Below are positions 17,182 to 25,598 of a stretch of 64,000 bases of DNA, one piece after another (position 1 is the first letter of the stretch; the number at the start of each line of letters is the position of its first letter). The stretch comes from Candidatus Pseudobacter hemicellulosilyticus (lineage in GTDB: Bacteria > Bacteroidota > Bacteroidia > Chitinophagales > Chitinophagaceae). Below the pieces are notes generated by a model, which was not told where the DNA came from, made no database searches, and saw only the letters and a list, made by a program, of their open reading frames with translations. The stretch is from assembly GCA_029202545.1 (NCBI GenBank), contig CP119311.1, positions 310,001 through 374,000 on the forward strand, in the 5' to 3' direction. Both the position numbers and the translations under genes were made by a program.

Positions 17182-18258
17182 ATGAGCGTGCCAGCTGTAT
17201 CCCCTACCCTGCTTCAGACCAGACAACATTTTAAGATCCTGGATGGCCTTCGCGGCATTGCTGCGGTATCAGTGGTCATTTTTCATTTCATGGAATTTGT
17301 GACCCCGGACTACAAGGATAATTTCATAGCACATGCTTACCTGGCGGTAGATTTCTTTTTTTGTCTGTCGGGCTTTGTGATTGCCTATGCCTATGATACC
17401 AGGCTGAAGCAGATAGGCGTACTGAACTTTTTCAAGCTCCGGCTGATCCGGTTGCATCCCCTGGTGCTGATTGGGTCCGTGATCGGGCTGCTTGCTTTTG
17501 TTTTTGATCCCTTCAGCAATCTGTATTCCCTGTATTCCGGCAAAACACTGCAGCTCTTCCTTGCCAGCTGCCTGATGATCCCTTACCCTGTAGTACCGGA
17601 ACGCTACTTTAACCTGTTCCACCTGAACCCGCCTGCCTGGTCGCTGTTCTGGGAATACGTGGCCAATATTTTCTATGCGCTGGTGCTGGTCCGCCTGCGC
17701 AACAAATTCCTGTGGGTACTGACCCTGCTGGCTGCTGCCGCCCTCTTTTATGAAGCGTATGACTCCCGGTTCCTGGGCGTGGGCTTTGGCGGCGATAATG
17801 TCAGAGCAGGTGGTATCCGGGTAGCTTTTTCTTTCCTGGCGGGTATGCTGGTCTACCGGTCCAACTGGATCATCCGTAACCGGTTTGGCTTTGGGGGACT
17901 GGGCCTGCTGCTGTTCATCGTATTCCTGGTGCCGTATGCCGATGCTACCAACTGGCTGGTGGAACCACTGATGGTAGTCCTTTATTTTCCTTTCCTGCTG
18001 GCGCTGGGTGTGGGCGCTGTGTTATCTCCCCGCTGGGAAAAGCTCTGCCGTTTTTCGGGCGATATCTCCTACCCCCTGTATATGGTGCATTATCCCTTTC
18101 TCTGGCTGTTCCTCAGTTATATTGAAGTACACAAACCAGGTATGGGCCAGATGACTATCATTACTATTATTGGTGTCCCGGTGCTGATAGGGTTGGCTTA
18201 TCTGGTGATGGTACTGCTGGACCTACCGTTAAGGAAGTGGCTGCGAAGGCAGGTATAA
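17182..18258 (+). CDS. Acyltransferase family 3 membrane protein (358 aa)
   Basis: An integral membrane protein with about ten hydrophobic segments. It opens with HFKILDGLRGIAAVSVVIFH, the Acyl_transf_3 start with the conserved catalytic-type His, and has RLIRLHPLVLIG, PAWSLFWEYVANIFYALVL and a terminal DISYPLYMVHYPFLW, all conserved in this OafA/NodX-like family. These enzymes move acyl groups from donors such as acyl-CoA to sugars of surface glycans or peptidoglycan; the acceptor is not predictable. Start chosen at ATG 17182 (MSVPAVSPTL); an upstream TTG is part of the promoter. Its 3' end is 8 nt from the convergent helicase gene. Confidence 0.9.
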   Translation: MSVPAVSPTLLQTRQHFKILDGLRGIAAVSVVIFHFMEFVTPDYKDNFIAHAYLAVDFFFCLSGFVIAYAYDTRLKQIGVLNFFKLRLIRLHPLVLIGSVIGLLAFVFDPFSNLYSLYSGKTLQLFLASCLMIPYPVVPERYFNLFHLNPPAWSLFWEYVANIFYALVLVRLRNKFLWVLTLLAAAALFYEAYDSRFLGVGFGGDNVRAGGIRVAFSFLAGMLVYRSNWIIRNRFGFGGLGLLLFIVFLVPYADATNWLVEPLMVVLYFPFLLALGVGAVLSPRWEKLCRFSGDISYPLYMVHYPFLWLFLSYIEVHKPGMGQMTIITIIGVPVLIGLAYLVMVLLDLPLRKWLRRQV

Positions 18259-18266
18259 CAAAATAA

Positions 18267-20297
18267 CTATTCAGTACTCTTGATTATTTCTCCGTCCCCA
18301 TCCAGATACAAAGTTTTAATGTATGTAGTGGGAGTGTTGAATTCTTTTCCATCGGGTTTCCATTTAAAGAGACAGATGGATCCATGGGGTATTTTTTTAT
18401 TCGTGGGTTCACCAATCACCTTACAGGCAAAAGTATCCTTTCCAGGTTTACGCTCACCTTCCGGCAATATCAGCCAGTCTACTTTTTCTCGTTTCTGCGG
18501 AATAAGCTGTCCGGCCGTTATTGTTAGGTCATAAAACGGCACTGCATTTTTATTTGGCGCAAACTTCACCACAGGCTTATTGTAATTCTCCTTCCTTCGA
18601 TTGGTATTTGAAACGGGGATATGCTTTTTAAGATATTTTTTGAGCTTTTCATCGCAGACATATATGTATGTTCCATCAATACCTCGTTGCAGGAGGGTCA
18701 TATAAATATTGATAATATACCGTTTAAGCCTCGCAGGATCAAAAACCCCAGCTTTGCCATTCCTGTCCGCATAATTTTTTTTCAAAATTATTATTTCATC
18801 CTTTTCCTCATCATAGGATATCTCATGGCCAAATATGACCCCACAATAATTGAGATCATATCCCTGCGATGTGTGGATACATCCCACTTCATTGATAGCA
18901 TTGGGTGAATTTATCCAGTTCTTTGTTGCCGAATTCCATCTTAAAAAGATTCCTTCAATCTCAATATCGAACAACTTTGGATTTTTTCTTGATACCCAGC
19001 GCCACGAATATCCTGCAACCAGCCTTGCCAGGCCTTTCTCTTTATCTCTGAGTTTTATTTGGTCAATCATATCCTTCAAAGAATCGAATAGAAGGAAACT
19101 ATACTTTTTAGCACGGAATAATTTTCGATTGTGCCTGAAGGAATTATTCATCAGATCATGTACGTACTTTACATAATCTGTTCCACCTTTGCACCTGAGT
19201 TGGCTTTTTAACTGAAGCGTATTGGTTGATGACAACTGCTGCAGGTCTTCAAAGCATTTATCGGCCACATCGGAAAGCCTTATGGATTGATTTTTATCAT
19301 AAAACAATAAGCGTCTTTCACTCTGTTTCAGCATCCAGTCCAGCTCCGTATGTATTTCCGGATCTAAATCTAACCGGCGGCAACCATCGCTAAAAGTTCT
19401 ATGGCTGGTTCCTATACCTTTTATTTGATGCAGACGGTGGGCCTCATCCACGACTACAATATCAAACTCGTCTTTGGTGATATCTGTAGGCCCAACAACC
19501 ATGGTACCCTCTAGTCCTTCCACTTGTCCAAACACTTTCTGAAGTGTATCCCTGAAGGAAGACACAGGAACAACAAGCGCCATTTTGGGTTCCGGATACC
19601 TTTCCTTGAGGGCATATACAGTTTTAATAAATTCAGCTTCACTTTCTCCAAAGTCATTTAAACTGATATCCTCAATATTGGTTTTGAGCAATTTAAAAAG
19701 AAAGACTGCCAACACCGATTTTCCTGTTCCTGCGCCTCCTTCAATTACTGTAGTTTTAACTTCTTCACTAATCAGGCTCTTCATAATACATAGCAAACTA
19801 TAGCGCTGATCAGGGCTTAGACTCTTATAGGGCGAATATTTGAAAACATCTAAATTACCAATGAAATTAAGTGAGTTTTTTACGATCTTTTTATCTTTTA
19901 ACCCCTTCCATATCTCAAAGAACTGATGCTCGTATTTTTCCTTTCCGTAAAAATTATGATTAGCCAGACCAAGATTAGCATTCAGCAGTTTATACTGTTT
20001 ATCACCAGCCATATACCTGATAAGGTTTGCTTCAATATTCAGCGTCACCGATTTATTAAAATTGCTACCGGATATAATATGCAGCGTTGGTAGATTTTTG
20101 CGTTCATCCCGAAGGTGAGCATCCATTCTGGCAAACAGATCAGTGGTTTCTCCTACATAGGCCTCCATTTTTTGTGTACAAGACAGAATATAAACAACAG
20201 GCCACAGATCCTTTGTATAATAATCGTTATACAGATTGTTAACTAATGCTTTATCCAAAGCATATTCCTTTATTTTAAAAGAACGTGCACGTGTCAT
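18267..20297 (-). CDS. GIY-YIG nuclease fused to DUF2075/Schlafen-group-3-like helicase (676 aa)
   Basis: Residues about 32-100 form a GIY-YIG nuclease (VYIL at 35-38, YVGET at 47-51, R57 and a possible metal-binding E89). It is joined to an SF1-like ATPase core: Walker A GGAGTGKS at about 187-194, Walker B VVVDEAHR near 281, a GxxH-like SHRTFSDGCRR region, and a motif like IHTSQGYDLNYCGVIFG at about 470. This is the DUF2075 family, now called the Schlafen group 3-like helicase domain. The nuclease plus helicase suggests DNA or RNA cleavage coupled to unwinding. It follows a MazG-like gene with a 4-nt ATGA overlap, so both are coupled; together they are a candidate defence module (inference). 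The gene ends 8 nt from the convergent acyltransferase gene. Confidence 0.82.
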   Translation of the reverse strand: MTRARSFKIKEYALDKALVNNLYNDYYTKDLWPVVYILSCTQKMEAYVGETTDLFARMDAHLRDERKNLPTLHIISGSNFNKSVTLNIEANLIRYMAGDKQYKLLNANLGLANHNFYGKEKYEHQFFEIWKGLKDKKIVKNSLNFIGNLDVFKYSPYKSLSPDQRYSLLCIMKSLISEEVKTTVIEGGAGTGKSVLAVFLFKLLKTNIEDISLNDFGESEAEFIKTVYALKERYPEPKMALVVPVSSFRDTLQKVFGQVEGLEGTMVVGPTDITKDEFDIVVVDEAHRLHQIKGIGTSHRTFSDGCRRLDLDPEIHTELDWMLKQSERRLLFYDKNQSIRLSDVADKCFEDLQQLSSTNTLQLKSQLRCKGGTDYVKYVHDLMNNSFRHNRKLFRAKKYSFLLFDSLKDMIDQIKLRDKEKGLARLVAGYSWRWVSRKNPKLFDIEIEGIFLRWNSATKNWINSPNAINEVGCIHTSQGYDLNYCGVIFGHEISYDEEKDEIIILKKNYADRNGKAGVFDPARLKRYIINIYMTLLQRGIDGTYIYVCDEKLKKYLKKHIPVSNTNRRKENYNKPVVKFAPNKNAVPFYDLTITAGQLIPQKREKVDWLILPEGERKPGKDTFACKVIGEPTNKKIPHGSICLFKWKPDGKEFNTPTTYIKTLYLDGDGEIIKSTE

Positions 20298-20623
20298 AGT
20301 TCTGTATACTTGGTGGCATTGCCTTTTGCCTTTTCGATGGGGTATTTTTCTCCGTTCCGCCTGATCTTGTCTAACATGATCTCTTTTATATTGAATCCAT
20401 ATTTCTCAGCCAGTAAAAACGAAAAGGCAAGAACATCTGCCAGTTCTTCTTTTATCTTTTCTTCTTTGACCAGCTCAGGGGCTTTCCATAAAAAAAGTTC
20501 CAACAATTCACCTGCTTCTACTGAGATTGCCAGGGACAGGTCTTTTGCGTTATGAAACTGCGCCCAATCACGCTCATTCCTGAACCGAACAAGCTCTTCC
20601 ATAATTTCCCTTATATCCGACAT
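20294..20623 (-). CDS. MazG-like nucleotide pyrophosphohydrolase (109 aa)
   Basis: All-alpha NTP-PPase fold of the MazG/RS21-C6 group: LVRFRNERDW, then EAGELLE (E36, E39), then EELADVLAF (E60, D63), which are the ExxE...ExxD metal ligands, and a C-terminal KIRRNGEKYP. Length fits single-domain family members. It hydrolyses nucleoside triphosphates to monophosphate and pyrophosphate. The stop codon overlaps the helicase start by ATGA, so translation is probably coupled. The pairing suggests the enzyme alters the nucleotide pool or a nucleotide signal that the partner nuclease-helicase senses or uses (inference). Confidence 0.88.
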   Translation of the reverse strand: MSDIREIMEELVRFRNERDWAQFHNAKDLSLAISVEAGELLELFLWKAPELVKEEKIKEELADVLAFSFLLAEKYGFNIKEIMLDKIRRNGEKYPIEKAKGNATKYTEL

Positions 20624-20740
20624 ATCAATTATTTGTATAAGAAGAGGTTAAATATTTTAAATTACAAATTTCCTTGCCGTTCTCCAAATATTAATAAGCA
20701 GGTCAACAGGCAAAAGGATAGCCTGTAAGTAGTAAATCAG

Positions 20741-21213
20741 TCAGGGCTGCCGGTGATACTGCCGGATAAAAGATTGGTATAATTCACATTCCTGTACCAT
20801 CGACTTATAATACCCCAGGTCAACGCCTTCCCTTCGGGCCTTTTTATAATCAGTCTTCAGGTTAGCGGGAATAGTGTTATAGTTCCATTTACCCTGGGCC
20901 TTCAACCGGTAATCGCTATCGTTCTCTTCACATTACTGCAGCATGAAATAGCTAAGGGCCGCCAGTTGCTGCAACGAGATCATTTGCTCCACTACCTGCT
21001 TTTTGGTCAGCTGCCGCTTATCAGCAGCAGCAGGCACATGCAGGCGGGTAATGTCCAGGTAGAAAGGATCTCCACCCAGGTAGGTTGTATAGGGTTCTTT
21101 ATGCCAAACACTATCCGGTATCTGCTGCATAGTGGCCAGCGCTTCCCGCAACCGCTACCAGATACTACAATAAAAAGAAGGCTAAAAGTGAGAGGCCATA
21201 GAAACTTGCTCAT
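20741..21213 (-). pseudogene. Frameshifted small lipoprotein gene remnant
   Basis: The frame opening at 21213 reads MSKFLWPLTFSLLFIVVSG with SGC as a lipobox, but then shifts: the continuing open frame (REALATMQQIPDSVWHKEPY...) lies in another frame from about 21150, stops at a TAA at 20933-20935, and beyond the stop the same frame remains open (CEENDSDYRLKAQGKWNYNT...) to a TGA at 20741. The two lesions imply a former lipoprotein of about 155 aa. No family is recognised. It sits between the MazG/helicase cassette and the L,D-transpeptidase gene, on the same strand as both. A sequencing error at the frameshift cannot be excluded, but two lesions make decay more likely. Confidence 0.55.
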
Positions 21214-21342
21214 ACCAGACGGTACAGTTTTGACTGCAAACCGGCATTTCTAAAATATAGCTATTCCCAGAATTCACAATAAGCCGGTTTGTTAAAAGCC
21301 ATAAAATTTCTATAACTATCTGCCAGGGCATGGCCGCGCAGC

Positions 21343-22008
21343 TCAGTCATAGATCCAAAGCAATACCGGCTTATCCGCCGCATCTATCTTTTCGGCCACC
21401 AGTTTCAAAAAAGCCCGGGAAAGGGTTGGGCAGCCATCGCTCTGGCAGATAGGCATGGGGTGTATGGGCCTGGATGGCACACAATCGTGCGCATGCAGCA
21501 CCACCGCCCTTTTATAGGCATTGCTGTTGGATGAGTCCAGTCCATGCAATTTATAGGCAAGACCGAAGCGGCCATGGTACCGCTGCCCTATTTTGTATTT
21601 CCCCGGCGAACTGCATCCACTGCCCACTACATTTGAATATTTCCGTCCATTCAACCAGGTCTCATTGCACCGGCCATGGGTCACCAGCCCGGACTGAACA
21701 ATACTATCTTTTTGCAGGTCATACATAAAAAAGCGGTCCTTACCGGAGGGCGCCGACAGATCCGCCATCAGGCAGAACTGCTGGTTATACCTGTGCTGCT
21801 TCAGCCAGGACTTAATGGATGCTGCTTTCTGCGTGGCGCGGGCCTGGATCGTTCTGTCAGCGGCATTATTGGGTGTAGACCGGGATGGATGGGTAACTGA
21901 TGAAAAATAATTGCCCCGCACAAAGTACCAGGCAAAGCCGGCACAGGCGCAGGCAAAAAGCAGTATGAAAAGCGCGCGCATGAGGTGAAGGTTTGAGAAG
22001 TGATGCAC
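21343..22008 (-). CDS. L,D-transpeptidase catalytic-domain family protein (YkuD_2-like), secreted or membrane-anchored
   Basis: An N-terminal hydrophobic segment (MRALFILLFACACAGFAWYFV, start at codon 10) precedes a catalytic domain with SGCSSPGKYKIGQRYHGRFG, HAHDCVP and ICQSDGCPTLSR, the His and Cys signature of murein L,D-transpeptidase-like PF13645 proteins. The Cys of SDGCP is the expected nucleophile. It probably crosslinks or modifies peptidoglycan in the periplasm. The likely start is the ATG at 21981; the ORF can begin at 22008. The opposite-strand vWA gene starts 169 nt away, so the region between is a divergent promoter region. Confidence 0.8.
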   Translation of the reverse strand: MHHFSNLHLMRALFILLFACACAGFAWYFVRGNYFSSVTHPSRSTPNNAADRTIQARATQKAASIKSWLKQHRYNQQFCLMADLSAPSGKDRFFMYDLQKDSIVQSGLVTHGRCNETWLNGRKYSNVVGSGCSSPGKYKIGQRYHGRFGLAYKLHGLDSSNSNAYKRAVVLHAHDCVPSRPIHPMPICQSDGCPTLSRAFLKLVAEKIDAADKPVLLWIYD

Positions 22009-22176
22009 CTGTAACTATTCTCCATAATCCGGCAGAGGACATAAGCCCCTTCTTGGCAAATCTTTAACAATACCCGCACCAGGCAGGCCCTGTTAAGGAA
22101 AGCCCAAAACAGCCGGATTGTATTGCCAGGCTTATGTAAAAACACCCGCCGGCGAATCTGCCTGTAAACAACTATT

Positions 22177-23421
22177 ATGAACAGACTGTTTTTACTCACC
22201 ACTGCCTGCCTGTTGGTTACAGGCGCCATTGCTACCGTTATGATCCGGCAGCAGCCAGTTACAGAAGACCGGTCAACCTCCGGTTCCATTGCTTCTCCTG
22301 CCGCCATTGATGCACAGGATAAGGGGCAGCAAACCCCGGCGACTACTGTGAAAGAGCATACCGGAGCAGCCGCTTCAAAAATCCAGGTGGCCGTCCTGCT
22401 GGATGTGAGCAACAGCATGGACGGCCTGATTGAACAGGCCAAGGCCCAGTTGTGGAATATGGTAAATGTATTGGGCAAAGCCACCTGTGATAATATGGCC
22501 CCTACTGTTGAAATTGCCCTGTATGAATATGGGCGCCCGGCCAATGGCAGTAAAAACGGCTATATTAAACGGATCAACGGATTTACCCGGAACCTCGACC
22601 AGCTATCGGAGAACCTGTTCCGCCTGACCACCAATGGTGGAGATGAATATTGTAGCCAGGTGATCTACACTTCCTTAACAGAACTGGAATGGGATCCTTC
22701 TTCCAGCAATTATAAGGTCATCTTTATTGCGGGCAACGAAGATTTTCACCAGGGCTCCGTGTCCTTCACCAGGGCCTGCGCAGAGGCCGGGAAAAAAGGC
22801 GTCATTGTCAATACCATCTATTGCGGGGACCGTTCAGAAGGCATCCGGGAACACTGGAACCTGGGTACAGAATGCGGCAAGGGCAGCTTTACCAATATCA
22901 ATCAAAATGAAAAAATTGAGGATATCGCCACCCCTTATGACGATCAGCTCTTTGCCCTCAATGAAAAACTGAATGGCACCTATATCAGTTATGGAGAAAC
23001 CGGCGCCGCCAATTACGAGCAGCAGCGTGATGTGGACAAGATGAATTACAGCAACAACAGGTCAGCAGCAGCAAAAAGAGTATCTGTCAAAAGCAAATCA
23101 GTCCTGTACGAAAACTCCCAATGGGACCTGATAGATGCCAATACAAAGGACAGCACCATCATCGCAAAAGTGGATACCAAAACATTGCCTGCCGACCTTC
23201 AGTCCAAAAGCCGTGCAGAACTGAAGACCATAGTAACCACCAAAAGCAAAGAGCGTACACAATTGCAGAAAGATATTGCCAGTCTTTCCGTTAAAAGGGA
23301 AGGATATATTACAGCTGAAAAAAACAAAACCGCTGCCGGAAAAGAGCAACGTACACTGGAATCTGAAATAGAAAAGATCATCCGTGAACAGGCCAAAAGA
23401 TTCAACATGTTGATCAAATAA
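22177..23421 (+). CDS. von Willebrand factor A domain protein, secreted/membrane (414 aa)
   Basis: Signal or anchor segment at residues 1-23 (RLFLLTTACLLVTGAIATVMI). A vWA domain starts near residue 68, with the MIDAS motif DVSNSM (DxSxS) and GGDEYCSQVI. The domain continues to about 280. The C-terminal third is helical and charged (TKSKERTQLQKDIASLSVKR, then EKIIREQAKRF), which looks like a coiled-coil. Such proteins bind metal-dependent partners at the membrane; no partner is evident here. It is transcribed away from the L,D-transpeptidase gene and ends before a strong bidirectional hairpin. Confidence 0.85.
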   Translation: MNRLFLLTTACLLVTGAIATVMIRQQPVTEDRSTSGSIASPAAIDAQDKGQQTPATTVKEHTGAAASKIQVAVLLDVSNSMDGLIEQAKAQLWNMVNVLGKATCDNMAPTVEIALYEYGRPANGSKNGYIKRINGFTRNLDQLSENLFRLTTNGGDEYCSQVIYTSLTELEWDPSSSNYKVIFIAGNEDFHQGSVSFTRACAEAGKKGVIVNTIYCGDRSEGIREHWNLGTECGKGSFTNINQNEKIEDIATPYDDQLFALNEKLNGTYISYGETGAANYEQQRDVDKMNYSNNRSAAAKRVSVKSKSVLYENSQWDLIDANTKDSTIIAKVDTKTLPADLQSKSRAELKTIVTTKSKERTQLQKDIASLSVKREGYITAEKNKTAAGKEQRTLESEIEKIIREQAKRFNMLIK

Positions 23422-23521
23422 AAGAACTTCCGTATATCGGGCCTGCAAGAGGCCACTTATCACCTGCACTGCCATCAGCATACATGCCGGTCAGCGTAAG
23501 CAATCAGGGAAGACCTAAAAA

Positions 23522-23557
23522 AATGGGACCATTCCCTATAAAAGGAATGGTCCCATT
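23522..23557. terminator. Strong bidirectional terminator between the vWA and SusD genes
   Basis: AATGGGACCATTCC at 23522-23535 pairs perfectly (14 bp) with GGAATGGTCCCATT at 23544-23557, with an 8-nt loop. An A-run flanks one side and CAGTTTTTAT the other, so it works for both converging genes. Confidence 0.85.
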
Positions 23558-23577
23558 CAACAGTTTTTATATCGTAC

Positions 23578-25581
23578 TTATTCTGTTTTATCCTCATCAG
23601 CTACAGCATCCTGCCAGTTATCCCATTTGGGTGTAGCCGCATTATAACCATCATAGCCAAAGTTCTGCGCCAGCTGGCCCCTTGCATTGGAAGTAATAGC
23701 TGCATTGGGGATTGGCCAGAAAAGATTCTTTTTGTCCATGGTATAGTTGATAACGCTGATACCGGTACCATCAACCTGTACAGTTCCTTTGTTATACATG
23801 CTGTAGTGATTGATGCGCTGGTACCAGTAGCTTCCGCCTGCCGCATCTACGCCACTTTGCTTGTCGTAATTTTCCAGGCTATATACATTGCCCCATTCGT
23901 CAGGTCTGCCGCTGCGGGCAAGGCAAAGTGAAATACGTTTTAATTCTACGTTGCGCCATTCTTCCCAGTACAGTTCCCGTGCGCGCTCGTTTACAATATC
24001 ACCAATGGTAACAGCGCCCTGGTATAACTGTTCGCATTTCGCCCTGCTTCTTACGGCGTTCAGATCGTCCTTAATGGTCATATCACCGGGGTTCAGGTAA
24101 AATCTTGCTTCAGCCCTCAGGAGATAAGCTTCTGCGAGACGATACAGATACCAGTCGGCCACGCTGCCATTTGTGGCGCCTCTCAGACCGTCAGATCCGC
24201 TGATATTGGCTTCATTGACGGGATCATCCAGGAAAAATTTGTAATGGGGTACGTCAAACCACCGGCGGATGGTGTCAGTACACAACAGATCTCCGGCAGC
24301 ATTTCTAAGCCGCAGGGTATCTCCAATCCTTGCAGACGACGGATGGTTCACACGGTAATCCGACATACGGATCCAGTTACCAACTTTTGAACTATGGCGC
24401 AGGTCCATTGTATCCATCTTATCATTTACCGCCCACAGGGTATGGGTAGAAAAATAAGTAGGACGGAAGGTGGCTATACCACGACCAAACGCCCGCATAT
24501 AGTCATACTTGGAATTGTATTGCGTGCTGTTACGCTTCGTATTCTGTAATGCCTGTTTGTTATCCACGTCTCTTACCCTGCCGTCAAAGACAAAGGGATA
24601 CAGGATACGCATGGTCAGCATCTGAACAAATGATTCTGCATCTGCACCACGATTGGGAATGCCCATGATCACCTCTTTGTTAGTGGCAATCAGCTTATTC
24701 TCGGCACGGTGCAGGTCCCAGATCACGTTACGGGTAATAGGCCATGTCAGGGGTTCGCCACCATCATTGAAAGTACCGAAGTTGCTCTGCATCAAAGAAT
24801 AACCGGACTGATCAATCACAATATCCAGCTGGTCCTTGGCTTTCTGGTATTCGCCGATAGCCATATAACATTTGGCAAGCAGCATCCGGCATGCACCCTT
24901 ATTGACCAGGCCAATCAGGCTCATAGCGCTTTGATTGGGTACCCATTCTACAGCAGACTCCATATCACTGGTGATCATTTGCAGGATAGCATCCCGTTTG
25001 GTGCTGCGGTAATTGAGCTTGGGCACTTCTACGATCTTGGTGATCAGCGGCACATCGCCAAACTGGTTCACCAGGGCCATGTAACGGAAAGCCCTGTGAA
25101 AGTAGGCCCTTCCTTTATACATCTTTTTGGTTGCATCGTCCATTGTCTCCACTTTATCAACATAGGAGATGATGGTGTTGGCATACATGATGCCTTTGTA
25201 AGTTTCCTGCCAGAAATACCAGATGCTGTTTGTTCTGTCAAGATTGTTCAGCACGGTCTCACTGGTAGGTGTGAGCATATTGGCCACGTCACACAGCAGG
25301 CTGCGTTTGTCAGTAGCGCTGGCCACCATCAGTTCGGAAAAAATATATTCCGTTCCCAGGGTGAGCATTTCATTATGCTCAGTGGCGAAATACAATTTAA
25401 GGTGCCGGTCGCATATGGCCATTGATGCATCCAGGCCTGATTGAGTGGTAAAGGTAGCGCCAGGCTCATAAAAGGACAGCGGGTCAGGCTGCAAAAAGCT
25501 CTTTTTACAACCAGCTGCCGCCAGGGAAATAACTACCAGTACGGCCAGGGTTCTATATGTATTTTGAATTATCTTTTTCAT
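23578..25581 (-). CDS. susD: SusD/RagB-like outer-membrane nutrient-binding lipoprotein (667 aa)
   Basis: Lipoprotein signal (LAVLVVISLAAAGC, lipobox near residue 25) followed by TPR-like helices (ANTIISYVDKVETMDD, AYFHRAFRYMALVNQFGDVPLI, GACRMLLAKCYMAIGEYQKAKDQLD) and a C-terminal region with LYRLAEAYLLRAEARFYLNP and NAVRSRAKCEQLY, the standard SusD/RagB layout. It binds glycans or peptides at the surface as the lid of the SusC transporter encoded 17 nt upstream. The substrate is unknown; the sialidase-like gene nearby hints at a sialylated or host-type glycan (inference). Confidence 0.93.
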   Translation of the reverse strand: MKKIIQNTYRTLAVLVVISLAAAGCKKSFLQPDPLSFYEPGATFTTQSGLDASMAICDRHLKLYFATEHNEMLTLGTEYIFSELMVASATDKRSLLCDVANMLTPTSETVLNNLDRTNSIWYFWQETYKGIMYANTIISYVDKVETMDDATKKMYKGRAYFHRAFRYMALVNQFGDVPLITKIVEVPKLNYRSTKRDAILQMITSDMESAVEWVPNQSAMSLIGLVNKGACRMLLAKCYMAIGEYQKAKDQLDIVIDQSGYSLMQSNFGTFNDGGEPLTWPITRNVIWDLHRAENKLIATNKEVIMGIPNRGADAESFVQMLTMRILYPFVFDGRVRDVDNKQALQNTKRNSTQYNSKYDYMRAFGRGIATFRPTYFSTHTLWAVNDKMDTMDLRHSSKVGNWIRMSDYRVNHPSSARIGDTLRLRNAAGDLLCTDTIRRWFDVPHYKFFLDDPVNEANISGSDGLRGATNGSVADWYLYRLAEAYLLRAEARFYLNPGDMTIKDDLNAVRSRAKCEQLYQGAVTIGDIVNERARELYWEEWRNVELKRISLCLARSGRPDEWGNVYSLENYDKQSGVDAAGGSYWYQRINHYSMYNKGTVQVDGTGISVINYTMDKKNLFWPIPNAAITSNARGQLAQNFGYDGYNAATPKWDNWQDAVADEDKTE

Positions 25582-25598
25582 ATCTGCACGTTAAGCAT

